Positions 35,206-45,935 are shown, counted from the first letter of the stretch. The stretch: 64,000 nucleotides of DNA from CAWFFV01 sp963814985 (GCA_963814985.1 CAWFFV010000054.1:1-64000), one strand, 5' to 3'. Made by a program: numbers and translations. Notes: generated by a model from the letters alone, not told the origin.

Positions 35206-36942
35206 TCACACAATGGCCTTGCTCATTGCCTGATAGAAATCTGCCAGGTTTGGCGTTCCAAGACCGGTAGAGTAATCCCAACCAGAGGTTGCTGGATAAT
35301 AGAGATTGTTTCCCTGCGTTACATCATAATAAGGATGTCCTCCGCTATTCCGATTACCGGCAAGGTAGAATATTTGTGGTGAATAGCCAAATTTGCGAAT
35401 TTCCTGGATTAAACCTTGATTGACCAGCGCTATACCTGTTGCCCAGATTGGTGCGGCAGCGCTCGTACCACCCACCACTCCCCACTGACCATTGAAGTAG
35501 ACAGCAAGCGCATAAGCCACAGCCGAGACATCGGGTACCTGACGCACGCCACGGGAAAACTGGTTATTTACTCCTGGACCATTTTGCCAGGAGGGGCGAT
35601 TAAACATTTCGCTATTTCCACCGCCAGTACCCCATCGATTTTTACAGCTAGAACGATTGGAGTCATCAGACCAGGCCACCTCATTAATACGATTGCTGTT
35701 CCCATCAACCTGTAAAATCGTACCGCCTACAGAGGTTGTCCATGGATCGCTTGCGGGAAAACTGACCGCAAGTTTTCCGTAGACGCGACTGCCAAATGCT
35801 CCACAATCACCGCTTGCTACAAAGACCGACATATGCAACAGACGAGTCAGTTGTTGGAAGCTACTATCTAGAGCCTTCAAATTCTCTGATGTAAGTTCGC
35901 GTTCAGCAGTACCAAGACTCATACTAACAACGTTCCCAGAATTCGCATTATTCACATTGTCATCGATAATCTGCTGAAGTTCATCATTGACCTGCGTCCA
36001 GATGTCACCATTAGTACTGCCATCGGTCTGATAGGATATAATATTGATGGAGCGTGCCAAACCAGCGATCATTTGTATATCCAGCGTAGACTCTCCCAAC
36101 GCATCTCCTGGTGCACCATCGACATTGACGACAGAGAGATTTCCTTTGAACTGAATGCAGTCGAAGTAGTTCTGGACATCCTCTTGATAAAAGCCATCAA
36201 TTTCCACAAGGTTGACAGTCATATTCTCGCCATGCCAGCCACGATTCCAGAGCTTATCGTAGCCATAAGCATCTGCCACTTCTCGCGGAAGCAGCGTTTG
36301 CGCGTCAGGAGAACAATCCTGCATCTGGTGCCGTAGCATTTGATGAGCCTTGAAATACATCGAGAAGTCATGCTGCGGTAGGATACTAAAGTTATCGAGA
36401 CCTGTAATGGCATCAATTGAGTTAGCCAGAAATTGTGGAACTTTGGGCGGAGTAGCAGGAGCATAAAAGATACGATCATGGTACTTGTGTATAACAAATG
36501 TTGTCTGGAACAGCTTAGCAAACGTGCTCGCTTTGGCATCAACCGAAAGGTAAGTACGCAGTTTACTCAACTTGAGAGCAATATCTTGCACACGAAAGAA
36601 CTCTTTCACCTTCTGGTAGGTACCATCATCGATACCTATCTTGTTTGCAAAATCTTCCAGATGTGAACGTTTTCCAGGCTCTATTTCCCGCTGTTCTGCC
36701 TGTTTCAGCACATTTTGATCGATTTTGAACGTGATACGAACATGCAATTTTGTATTACCTGGCAATGGTCCTACCGTTGGCGAGATCAAAGCCTCAGCAG
36801 GTATGCCAAGGTTAAGTGGGATAAATTGCAGTGGTTCAGGAGCATTACAACTAGCCACCAGGGGAAGTAAAACAATGAGACCAAATATACCAGTCAGGAC
36901 ACGCTCAACCATAGCATAATATACTCTGTGCAAAAGTGCCAT
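35206..36942 (-). CDS. S53 sedolisin-family serine peptidase, lipoprotein
   Basis: 578 residues. Lipoprotein signal: hydrophobic run ending LLPLVASC, the lipid-attached Cys at about residue 32. Pro-domain (about 35-200) then the peptidase domain. Sedolisin catalytic residues: Glu and Asp in GESTLDIQ (about 290), oxyanion Asp in SGDCGAFG, Ser in GGTSAAAP (about 495-502). The terminal DVTQGNNLYYPATSGWD...GLGTPN region is the calcium site. Sedolisins (kumamolisin-like) are acid-active secreted endopeptidases. AGGAGG lies eight bases before the ATG. Divergent from the queuosine-salvage gene, with a large hairpin between them. Confidence 0.88.
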   Translation of the reverse strand: MALLHRVYYAMVERVLTGIFGLIVLLPLVASCNAPEPLQFIPLNLGIPAEALISPTVGPLPGNTKLHVRITFKIDQNVLKQAEQREIEPGKRSHLEDFANKIGIDDGTYQKVKEFFRVQDIALKLSKLRTYLSVDAKASTFAKLFQTTFVIHKYHDRIFYAPATPPKVPQFLANSIDAITGLDNFSILPQHDFSMYFKAHQMLRHQMQDCSPDAQTLLPREVADAYGYDKLWNRGWHGENMTVNLVEIDGFYQEDVQNYFDCIQFKGNLSVVNVDGAPGDALGESTLDIQMIAGLARSINIISYQTDGSTNGDIWTQVNDELQQIIDDNVNNANSGNVVSMSLGTAERELTSENLKALDSSFQQLTRLLHMSVFVASGDCGAFGSRVYGKLAVSFPASDPWTTSVGGTILQVDGNSNRINEVAWSDDSNRSSCKNRWGTGGGNSEMFNRPSWQNGPGVNNQFSRGVRQVPDVSAVAYALAVYFNGQWGVVGGTSAAAPIWATGIALVNQGLIQEIRKFGYSPQIFYLAGNRNSGGHPYYDVTQGNNLYYPATSGWDYSTGLGTPNLADFYQAMSKAIV

Positions 36943-36976
36943 ACGTAGAACCTCCTAACTCCATTGAATACGACAT

Positions 36977-37042
36977 GAGCCAAGCCAGTGATACGAGAGA
37001 GCACATAGGCTACAGGGTACTCTCTCGTATCACGGTTGGCTC
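36977..37042. promoter_or_regulatory. Long hairpin in the divergent sedolisin/Qng1 promoter region
   Basis: Left arm gagccaagccagtgatacga... from 36977 pairs with right arm ending tcacggttggctc at 37042, about 23-25 bp of pairing with one small bulge and an 18-base loop. It lies within the start-to-start gap of two divergent genes, so it could be an operator, a leader hairpin or a small mobile relic. The arm core GATACGAGAGAG is perfectly mirrored. Confidence 0.45.
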
Positions 37043-37154
37043 AAGAAAATCAGTTCAGAAGAAACGTAAAATTTTCAAAAACACCACAGAGATTGACTAC
37101 AGCGAGCATTCTCTGTAGAATCGAAGGGATAATATCAGGAGGGGGTATGATCTC

Positions 37155-38195
37155 ATGACAGATACATTGGATTGGCAAGACGTTGATGATGAAGATCTTT
37201 ACTCTTTGCTCGATACTGACCAGCTAGGTATCCTGAGCAGTACACGCACCGTTGTCGAGCAGGGAGAAGATGTCTGGATCAATCAAGATCAAATCAAGTT
37301 ACTTAGTGAACAATGGATAAAGGCCGAGAAAGAAAATACTACAGCCAGACCAGCTCAGTGGTATGAACAGTATCACTTTCACGATGGAACAGCACGGACG
37401 GTGAATTGGTTACTGCTCCTTGACGCATTAAATTTCTGCTTTTGGGCCGAGAAGGGCCAACCACGCTGGTCCATCGACTACCAGGGAGAGACACTCAATG
37501 GCTACTGGGCAGAAGCTGCCGCCCTCACACGTGCCGTCGAAGAAGGTATTCCCTTATGGGATGCAGAGTACTTGAGTTCTCTTTCTACTGAAACGATGGC
37601 ACACATCTTCCGTGGCACACAAACTATTCCATTACTCGAACAACGAGCCACTCATGCACGAGAAGTGGGGCAGGTTCTCTTAGAGCGCTATGATGGTCAG
37701 TTTGCCCATGCTATTGAGCAGGTAGAGAAAAATGCCGTCAAGCTTGTATTACTGCTAGCACAGGATTTCTCATCATTTCATGATGTAGCCCTCTACCGCA
37801 ATCACGAAGTACGCTTTTTCAAGCGTGCCCAGATCTGTGTAGCAGATCTCTATAATGCTTTTGGCGGTAAGCAATGGGGAGAATTCACGAATATTGATCA
37901 ACTTACAGCCTTTGCAGATTATAAACTGCCGCAAGTACTACGTCATTACCACGTGTTAGAGTATCAATCGGCACTGGCAAAGCATGTTGATGCGCAGGAA
38001 CTATTAGAGCCTGGCAGTGAGGAAGAGTTAGAAATACGAGCAGCAACGATTTGGGCATGTGAACAGTTACGACGAGCCATGCTCCAACAGGGTTATGTCC
38101 TGACCTCCTCCGAGATTGATCAACGGCTCTGGCTCCTGGGTCAACATTCGGATGAGATGCGTCCTTATCATCGGACACGAACTATCTATTATTAA
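37155..38195 (+). CDS. Queuosine 5'-phosphate N-glycosylase/hydrolase (DUF2419, Qng1-like)
   Basis: 346 residues, the usual size for the DUF2419 queuosine-salvage family. The family releases queuine from queuosine 5'-phosphate for reuse in tRNA modification. Conserved segments are present: LLLLDALNFCFWAE, FRGTQTIPLLEQRA, FSSFHDVALY, FFKRAQICVADLYNAF, and LTAFADYKLPQVLRHYHVLEY. The catalytic Asp lies in the family's LLDALNF-x-FW region and the F-A-D-Y strand. Soluble, cytoplasmic. A GGGGG box lies nine bases before the ATG. It is followed 33 bases later by murE. No de novo queuosine gene is in the window, which fits a salvage life style. Confidence 0.85.
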   Translation: MTDTLDWQDVDDEDLYSLLDTDQLGILSSTRTVVEQGEDVWINQDQIKLLSEQWIKAEKENTTARPAQWYEQYHFHDGTARTVNWLLLLDALNFCFWAEKGQPRWSIDYQGETLNGYWAEAAALTRAVEEGIPLWDAEYLSSLSTETMAHIFRGTQTIPLLEQRATHAREVGQVLLERYDGQFAHAIEQVEKNAVKLVLLLAQDFSSFHDVALYRNHEVRFFKRAQICVADLYNAFGGKQWGEFTNIDQLTAFADYKLPQVLRHYHVLEYQSALAKHVDAQELLEPGSEEELEIRAATIWACEQLRRAMLQQGYVLTSSEIDQRLWLLGQHSDEMRPYHRTRTIYY

Positions 38196-38228
38196 TCCAG
38201 CAATTCAAGACAGAGATCACATACATTT

Positions 38229-39749
38229 ATGCAATTACAAACATTACTCACAGCCCTGGAACAGTCACCTGTGCACATATACAATCTCGACACACCTGAT
38301 ATGGGTGTCGAAGTTACTTCTCTGGCCTACGACTCGCGAAAAGTTGAACCAGGGGGGCTCTTTGTTGCAGTGCCCGGTGTACATACCGATGGACGCCGAT
38401 TTCTCAAAGATGCTGCCCAGCGCGGCGCTAGTGTAGCCCTTGGCGCTCCTCTACAAAACACTCAAGAACTTCCCCTCCCATATATCGAGGTGCAAGACGT
38501 ACGTACCGCACTCGCCAATCTCGCCTGTGCTTTTTATGGATATCCGGCTCAACACCTTTGTACCATTGGAATCACAGGTACAGATGGGAAAACAACCACC
38601 AGTAATCTCATTAGTACATTGCTCGAAACAGCAGGATTACGCACTGGACTCATGACCACTGCAAACTTTAAGATCAGTGGACAGGAGTGGGAAAACGCCA
38701 CTCGCCAGAGTACATTGGAGGCACTGGAGATCCAACAATTTCTCCGTCGTATGCTTGATGCCAACGTAACACATGCAGTCATCGAAGCGACATCTCATGG
38801 ACTGGAGTTACGTCGGGTCCACGGCTGCAACTTTGATGTAGGAGTGATCACAAACATTACACACGAACACCTGGATTTCCATAAAACCATCGATGCATAC
38901 CGCCGAGCCAAAGCCCGTCTTTTCGAGATGCTTGATCCTCTCCGCGATAAAGGTGTAGGCAGTCATCCCATTGCCATTCTCAACCGTGATGATGTGAGTT
39001 ATGAAGTCCTGAAATCCTATTGTCAAGTCCCCATTCTCGACTATGGTATTGACACTGAGGCTACGATACGCGCTGTAGACATACAACTGCAAGCTTATAG
39101 CACTCGTTTTCGTGTACTACTTTCTGGCGATGAGTGTATGATTGAAACACAACTCGTTGGACGCTTCAACGTTAGCAATTGCCTGGCGGCTATCGCTACC
39201 GCGTACAGTCAGGATATTCCTCTCGTTGAAATTGCACGCGGACTGGCGACGGCTAAAGGTGTGGCAGGCAGAATGGAACGCATCGATGAAGGGCAGCCAT
39301 TCACAGTGATCGTCGATTATGCTCATACACCCGATAGTTTAGAGAAAGTCCTGGCAACTTTACGACCATTAACCAAAGGCAAATTGCTGGTTGTCTTTGG
39401 CTCTGCCGGTGAACGGGACATACAGAAACGTCCTGTGATGGGGCGTATTGCAGCACAAATGACAGAATTTTTCGTTATTACCGATGAGGACCCTCGTGAG
39501 GAAGATCGAGAACATATCATTCAGGATATTGCAGCTGGTGCAGAAGCCATTGGCAAACGTTTGGGACGCGACTTTCTCTGTATCGCAGATCGGACTGAAG
39601 CCATTGCAACTGCATTCGCACATGCACAAGCAGGGGATACGGTCTTACTGGCAGGCAAAGGTCATGAGCAAAGCATTATTCTAGGGAGAACGAAGTTCCC
39701 CTGGGATGACCGACGGATAGCACGTGAACAATTAAAAAAAGTGCGTTGA
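38229..39749 (+). CDS. murE: UDP-MurNAc-tripeptide synthetase (MurE)
   Basis: 506 residues. Adds the third amino acid to UDP-MurNAc-L-Ala-D-Glu in peptidoglycan synthesis, ATP-dependent. N-terminal UMAG-binding domain (VTSLAYDSRKVEPGGLFVAVPG, shortened: YDSRKVEPGGLFVA), ATP loop GITGTDGKTTTSN at about 115, EATSHGLEL, NITHEHLDFHKT, and the C-terminal domain with DYAHTPDSLEKVL and the amino-acid selecting motif TDEDPREED. The DPR arginine is the mDAP-type reading. Thus L-lysine is unlikely by motif but ornithine, reported in Ktedonobacteria walls, cannot be excluded. It is 74 bases upstream of the frameshifted mraY. Confidence 0.92.
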   Translation: MQLQTLLTALEQSPVHIYNLDTPDMGVEVTSLAYDSRKVEPGGLFVAVPGVHTDGRRFLKDAAQRGASVALGAPLQNTQELPLPYIEVQDVRTALANLACAFYGYPAQHLCTIGITGTDGKTTTSNLISTLLETAGLRTGLMTTANFKISGQEWENATRQSTLEALEIQQFLRRMLDANVTHAVIEATSHGLELRRVHGCNFDVGVITNITHEHLDFHKTIDAYRRAKARLFEMLDPLRDKGVGSHPIAILNRDDVSYEVLKSYCQVPILDYGIDTEATIRAVDIQLQAYSTRFRVLLSGDECMIETQLVGRFNVSNCLAAIATAYSQDIPLVEIARGLATAKGVAGRMERIDEGQPFTVIVDYAHTPDSLEKVLATLRPLTKGKLLVVFGSAGERDIQKRPVMGRIAAQMTEFFVITDEDPREEDREHIIQDIAAGAEAIGKRLGRDFLCIADRTEAIATAFAHAQAGDTVLLAGKGHEQSIILGRTKFPWDDRRIAREQLKKVR

Positions 39750-39823
39750 GTAGTAGAGATTCGTGTATCTCTCTCTCATACAAAAAATAAGCGCGTTACT
39801 ATGTATGCTCATATCGCGTTTCA

Positions 39824-41914
39824 ATGAGTGGAGCGTTAGAGTCATTTTTCGGCTCGGGAGTAGGTATAATGCTAATTTTGCTACTATTAATAATATTCAT
39901 CATTTGCGCAGTTGCAAGTCTTTTTTTGTGCGGTATAGCCAGAACACTCTTTCCTAAGTTTCGTAGTGGTGAGCACAAACCTGGTACACATCGTTCCGAT
40001 TTACCAGCCAGTGGAAGAGAAATCAAAACTATTGAACTACCGCTAGTAGGGGGACCTGCCTTTACATTAGCCATTGTCTTTACAGGCATTGGAGCAGGTT
40101 ACCTCCTTCACTTCAACCAGACCAGTGGAAACTCCTACTAATCGGTCTTGGCACTACTCTGGGTTACACTCTCATAGGCTTTATCGACGACTGGAATAAG
40201 GTTTATAGCAATGAAGGTCTCTCTGAACGAGCAAAATTGGCTGGTGTCTTTCTTATTTCTATAGCAGCTGCGCTGCTTTTCTTTTTCCTTCTTCCCGACA
40301 GTGCACGTGAACCATATAGCCCCTGGAAAGATCTCCCCATTCTCAATACGCTCCTGTGTACTCCCGCCACTAAAACAGAACTCACCGTCTGCGCCCTTGC
40401 AACTGGCCCTGTTGCTTACTTTGTCTGGCTGATCTTCCTTATGCTTATGACAGGAGTTGTTGGGAGCGTTACCTCGCTCTCTGTTGACTTCAGTGATGGA
40501 CTGGATGGTCTGGCCGGTGGTCTGGTCTTTAGTGCCGCCCTGGCTCTGGGCATTGTTGTAACAGGTATCATTGATAACAAACACCCGGACGGTAATCGTG
40601 CTGGAAGTGTTAGCCCTGCTGTGTGCAGCCGGGGTTCTTGGGTATCTCCCCTGGAACTGGCCTTCTTCCTGGGCAGCACGTCGTGGCACGGCAAAACGAC
40701 GCGCCAAGATCTATATGGGAGATAGTGGAGCTTTGGGCCTGGGGGGTCTCCTCGCAATGATTGCCATCTTTGCACACACCGAGACTCTTTTGATCATGAT
40801 AGGTGGCGCATTTGTCTTAGAAGGGCTGTCAGCATTGATCTCAGCACGCCTCATGACACGCTTCTTTCGCCGTCAACTCCAGATCCTGCGCTTCGCCAAT
40901 CTCGCCAGTAGTGAAAGTGGTGTGCCGTATATCGTACCACATACAGAATTTCCATTACCTTTTCTGGCAACACCACTACATCATCATTTCGATCTGCTAG
41001 GCTGGGACCGCCGTCGTCTGGTCTACGGGGCCTGGGCCCTGGGAGCAGGCTTTGCTGCATTAGGCGTGATAGTCAATATAGTTCCCCTGTCCTGGGAACG
41101 CTATCTGCTCCGTATCGTTATACTGGTGATAGCCTGTATCGTCTGGTCTAGCGGTTCATGGTCCAAAAAATACTTTGTAGGAAAGCATCCAGCTGAACGC
41201 CTGCGTCGCCGCAGGCTGGCCCTCTACTACGGTTACCCTTATCGCATAATAGGCCTCAAACTATATCATCTGGTCGAGATTATTGAGGCCAGCGAGGATG
41301 TGATCGAGACTCCAGCCGAGGAACTTGCCCTCTGGCAGCGTATGAATATTTTCGATGCTCGCTCTATGCTCGGCCTCTACTGTTACCGCGCTGGCTACTA
41401 TCCCGCAGCACTTGCACAATGGACACGTATTCCTGAGCGTAACCGTGTCCTACGCCCAGAGATCGCACGACTCCTGACAGAAGTAGATAACCGACTTGCC
41501 CTGGAACAACAAGAAACACAACCAATGAGGCGCGATCAGCTCAACCAGCTTTTGAAAAATGAGCCAATCCTGTCGGGAAATCTATCACCCGCTGATCTTC
41601 CTAATCCTCATGAGCCTATTCGTAGCGAGGAGACAGAAAACGCACATACAGGAACCTGGATCACCTCTCGACAGCCATCTTCACACAACACCAACAATGA
41701 AGAGGATGAGGAGGAACATCAAGTCACTTCCCCACTCCACAACGAAATCATTATCCTCTCATCCTCCAATGGTCAGAACGCAATTTCACCTGAACACATC
41801 AAGGAATCTACCACACCGGAATCACAACAAGATCCTATTCAAACTTCTACTACACATCAAAACTGGTTGGTTCGCCTGTTGCGCCCTTCTTCCAAAAGCC
41901 GAAACACTATTTAA
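39824..41914 (+). pseudogene. mraY: Phospho-MurNAc-pentapeptide translocase (MraY) with long C-terminal extension, two frameshifts
   Basis: MraY moves phospho-MurNAc-pentapeptide from UDP to undecaprenyl phosphate in the membrane. The frame runs from the ATG at 39824 to a stop at 40141; the next part (WKLLLIGLGTTLGYTL, then GFIDDWNKV, LSVDFSDGLDGLAGG) is one frame away; near 40597 it returns to the first frame (TVIVLEVLALLCA, KIYMGDSGALGLGG, TPLHHHFDLLGWDRR). All catalytic motifs (FIDDW, DGLDGL, GDSGAL, LHHHF) remain if joined. After the last membrane helix comes a cytosolic tail of about 230 residues with helical repeats (MLGLYCYRAGYYPAALAQW) and a low-complexity end, absent from usual MraY. 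As the enzyme is essential and the shifts compensate, sequence error is likely. Confidence 0.8.
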
Positions 41915-41917
41915 CGC

Positions 41918-41956
41918 ACTATAGCCTATTCTTGCCTGGCAGGAATAGGCTATAGT
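41918..41956. terminator. 14-bp hairpin between convergent mraY and CHAT genes
   Basis: actatagcctattc (41918-41931) pairs perfectly with gaataggctatagt (41943-41956) across an 11-base loop. It sits four bases after the mraY-frame stop and could stop both converging transcripts. Confidence 0.6.
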
Positions 41957-42049
41957 ACATTATGAAAGGCTCCCCATCCTTGGGGGGATTTTAGAAAAGG
42001 GTTTTGCGAGGACACCTCGCTTGCTCAGGATAATAGAAGCTGCCAAGTT

Positions 42050-44605
42050 TTAGCTCGGGGACGCTTCACAATCATACCTTACCACAAGCCGATGGACACG
42101 ACGGCGCTCTTCAAGGGGCAGAAGTGAGAGCGCAAAATAGCGCACCTGAGGGTGAATAGCATAAATCTGTCCATCAAATTGCATAAACGATGTCTGCACC
42201 AACTCATCACGCGCAGCACGCCAATTTTCTGTTAACACTGCGGGGAGAATGACTTCCTCCTCCGAATTGACCATAGAGACCTCATCCTGGTTCTGGCCAT
42301 GATTACTGGATACACCATATTTCTGAGGTGCCTTCATAACAACAAGGGTTTCCGGAACAAGCAGCATCATAATCTGTTCACGACTGAACGGGAATCTAAA
42401 AGCTGCCAGGTAAGACAGCAACAAACGTGCGGGAGAAGACAAGGGCTTATAGGCAATCTCCAGGGCACAAAAATACCGGTCAGGGGGGCACTACATAGCT
42501 CATCACATACCTCTTCTAATGAACGAGTGGCCGCTTCAGGAGTATAGACCTTCCCTCCAATAGAACGAGCTATACCAAAGATGAGTTCTGCACCTAGAGG
42601 ATAACCATCTAGCAATATACAGATCTCTTGCAAGATGGCCTGCTGCCCGGGGATCATCCAGATGGATGCGTTGATCTAACCCACTGGCAGAGGCCAGTTC
42701 TATAAAGAGATGAAGCAAATCGCTATTCTGCATCTTGCCTATATGATATTCATACCACCGACAGCGGGCACTCTCGACGACCATCATAGTCTCTGGAGTT
42801 AAGCGTGAGGTAACAATGATCACAACTTCTTGAGGGAGAGAACACAGAAACTGCAACCATGCCTCTAACTCGGCCCGGTCTCTCACCTCTTCAAAGCTAT
42901 CCAGGAGCAGCAGGCAGGGAAGCTCCCGATTCGCAAGCGAGCGCAATGTCCCTAGCACCAATCTCATACTTTGACCTGTATCAGCCCCAGAGATGGATTT
43001 GGTAGCAATATGCAAATGGTGGAGTATTTCAATCAGCGCATCTCCAAACGATTTTCCTCCCTGAAGGGAAATACCAATCGTGCCACCAGGAAACTTTTCA
43101 CGACTGCGCCGTACTGCTTCAAAAGCCAGGGCGCTCTTACCAATACCAACCAGACCAGTCAAGGCAATATGATGCGTCTCTGATCGCTGTTTCAAGTATC
43201 CTTTAGCACCTGCTGGCAATTCACCACCAATAGCCGCAGTCAGCAGGTTCGCTATATCCTGCAATTCCTGCTCACGACCTACAAACATTGATGAGGCTCC
43301 CAGGTGTGCCAGAGGATGATGATGTTCATCAAGAGCACTCTGACTAACCAGTAGTGGGACAGGACCCTCTTCACCCTCAAGTACATGCCTGTAAAGGACA
43401 GGAATAAACCAGCTTTTCTGTTGCCTTGGCAATAAGGCCTGACGAGCACGCGATAAGGCCTCTTCGAGTGTCTTTCTATCAGCGAGTGCTTCGTAGAAGT
43501 GATACATAAAGATCGGGCTGAGGTCATCTTGTAACGCAAAAGGCATAGCCACTACAGCAGGTACTTGCGCCATAACCAGGGCGGTTGCCAGTGTGGTATC
43601 AACCGCATTGCGTCGTGTTTGACGACCATTGTTTCCCATTACGGTCGCTGTTTCACATGCGGAGAAGACGGCCAGACGCACATCGCTACTCAGGAACAGC
43701 TCACACAGGGATTGTGCATCAATAAAGTGGCTACGTCCCTCATCATCACAAAAACACAGATAGGTTTGTGGCTTGATACGACGCAACGATGCATTACATT
43801 CTACACATTTACGAGCGTTGGCATCATTGACGGTTTCACAGCCATCTTCGGGGCAGAGGCGTCCATACGTTCCATGTCCATCAAAGTGGACAACATAACA
43901 AGGGATAGTCGTATCATTATCATCCAACATCCCAACCCCACCATAAGAAGTCAGATAACGCACAAGTTGACCAAAAGTGGGAGGCTCCAGACGGTCCAAA
44001 AATACCTGGCTCGTCTCGATCAGAGAAGCAAGACCAAGCTCCAGTGCTTGAAAGCTTTGCTCTGTTTCCAGTGGAGCACAATCAGTGGGGGAAGCACCGA
44101 TATAGAGCACGCGCATTGGCGGATGGACGGGGAGTTCACAGCCAACTGGTATATCTGGACGAAGCAAGGCCCTGGTGAGAGTGAAAATACCTGAACCTAA
44201 AAGAAAATGGTCCCCATTATGCAATAGCTCCCAGGGATAGCGCACAAACTCATCACAACCAGGGCCGAAGCAGAAGATCATAGCCACCGTACCGCGCCGC
44301 CTGAGCGTGCGTTGAATGACTCCTCGTAATAGAGCCTGTATCGATTGCTTTGAGGATTTGCGCTGGCCAGCATCAGGAACCTCAGAACAGCATAATGCTA
44401 AAAAGAGACGAAACCCAATCTCACGTAATTCATGGTTACTACTCTCCAAATTGTTTAGTTTTTTCTGGAGAGTAGTAAGTTGCTTACTGGTATATGGAGG
44501 GACAAAGTTACCACTTACCGTATGTCCAGACCAGCCCTCCTTGACTTGTAACTCAAATGTGCCATTCTCGCGACTCTGAAACGATAGGTTCAGCGTTTCT
44601 CCCAT
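42050..44605 (-). pseudogene. CHAT caspase-like protease fused to a STAND/NB-ARC ATPase, two frameshifts
   Basis: From the ATG at 44605 one frame runs about 689 residues: an N-terminal helical part, a CHAT (caspase-like) protease with VVHFDGHGTYG (His at about 244) and VFSACETATV (Cys at about 317), and a STAND ATPase with GLVGIGKSAL (about 483-492), LLLLDSFEEV and VIIVTSRLTPE. A four-cysteine zinc-ribbon-like insert (Cys at about 251, 256, 267, 270) lies between the catalytic His and Cys. The continuation of the STAND region (PLGAELIFGIARSIGGKVYT) lies in a second frame from about 42640, and a winged-helix-like end in a third (LLLSYLAAFRFPFSREQI to 42050), the last shift at a GGGGGG run at 42483-42488. 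It starts 25 bases after the obg stop, same strand. CHAT-STAND proteins are typically defence or signal-triggered proteases. Confidence 0.78.
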
Positions 44606-44630
44606 TTTTCAGCATCTCTCGTCTTCTACG

Positions 44631-45935
44631 TTACTCGCCCCAATAGAGTTCGACCTTGCCGAAACGCACAGTATCACCAACCTTGACTCCAGCATTTTCT
44701 AGAGCTTTCGTCACACCCATTTTTCCGAGCATTACCTGAAGGCGATCCATGCTTTCTTCGCTCTCTTGATTGGTCATGCTCACCATACGCTCCACACGCT
44801 TGCCACGCACGATATAGATCCCTTTCTCTTTGGAAACGGTAAAAGCTTCATCTGATTGTGGACGCAGTACTGGACCTTCCATATCAGAGACCGCCTGCGT
44901 GGCGATGCGTTCTGCCTCTTCCTGGTAAATTTCACGTAGTCGCAGGGCAGCATATTGCATGAGTTCGTCAGTGCCTTGATGAGCAACAGCGGAGATAGCA
45001 AAGATTGGATACCCGGCAGCTTCGGCTTTCGCTTTGAGTTCGGGCCAGTGCTCTTGTGCTTCAGGTATATCCATCTTATTCATAACGACAATTTGTGGAC
45101 GTTTTGCCAGTAGTTCATCATACTCACATAATTCAAGGTTGATGGCTTGAAAATCCTGCCAGGGATCACGATCGAATGCAGCGCCATCTAATATATGGAC
45201 CAATAAACGAGTACGTTTGATATGGCGTAGAAACTCATGACCGAGTCCGACTCCTTTGGCCGCTCCTTCGATCAAACCTGGAATATCGGCCAGTACAAAG
45301 CTAAAACCATCGCCACTCCTGGCTTGACCAACTTCCACAACACCCAGATTGGGTGTCAGCGTGGTAAAAGGGTAATCGGCAATTTTCGGACGTGCCGCAG
45401 TCACCACCGAAAGTAAAGTTGATTTACCTGCATTGGGATAACCAACCAGCCCAATATCTGCAATCAAGCGCAGTTCAAGAGTCATCCAGCGTTCCTGACC
45501 AGGCTCGCCTTTCTGCGCCTCCTTGGGAGTCTGGTGAGTAGAAGTGGCAAAATGAACGTTGCCCAACCCTCCACGACCACCACGCGCAACCATCACACGT
45601 TGTCCAGGCTCTAGCAAGTCTGCAATTTCTTCATGCGTATCGGCATCGCGCATGATCGTTCCGCACGGTACCATCAGAACGACATCTTCTCCTTTGGCAC
45701 CATGCATCTTTTGACGTATGCCCGGCTCACCGGATTCTGCCTTAAAATGGTGGCGATAGCGATAATCAATCAGTGTATTCAAGTTGTTAGTGGCTTCAAA
45801 ATAGACGCTGCCCCCTCTGCCACCATCACCCCCATCAGGTCCACCAAGGGGGGCAAATTTTTCACGGCGGAAGTGCATAGAGCCATCGCCTCCATCGCCC
45901 GCCTTCACGTAAATTTTGGTATGATCGTATAACAT
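44631..45935 (-). CDS. obg: GTPase Obg/CgtA
   Basis: 434 residues, the normal length with a C-terminal OCT domain. Essential GTPase of late 50S ribosome assembly and stress response. Glycine-rich Obg fold (YVKAGDGGDGSMHFRREK, shortened: AGDGGDGSMHFRRE; GPDGGDGGRGGS), G1 GYPNAGKST, G3 DIPGLIEGA, G4 NKMD, and C-terminal GDTVRFGKVELYW. GAGGA lies nine bases before the ATG. Operon-like with the downstream CHAT-STAND gene. Confidence 0.96.
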   Translation of the reverse strand: MLYDHTKIYVKAGDGGDGSMHFRREKFAPLGGPDGGDGGRGGSVYFEATNNLNTLIDYRYRHHFKAESGEPGIRQKMHGAKGEDVVLMVPCGTIMRDADTHEEIADLLEPGQRVMVARGGRGGLGNVHFATSTHQTPKEAQKGEPGQERWMTLELRLIADIGLVGYPNAGKSTLLSVVTAARPKIADYPFTTLTPNLGVVEVGQARSGDGFSFVLADIPGLIEGAAKGVGLGHEFLRHIKRTRLLVHILDGAAFDRDPWQDFQAINLELCEYDELLAKRPQIVVMNKMDIPEAQEHWPELKAKAEAAGYPIFAISAVAHQGTDELMQYAALRLREIYQEEAERIATQAVSDMEGPVLRPQSDEAFTVSKEKGIYIVRGKRVERMVSMTNQESEESMDRLQVMLGKMGVTKALENAGVKVGDTVRFGKVELYWGE

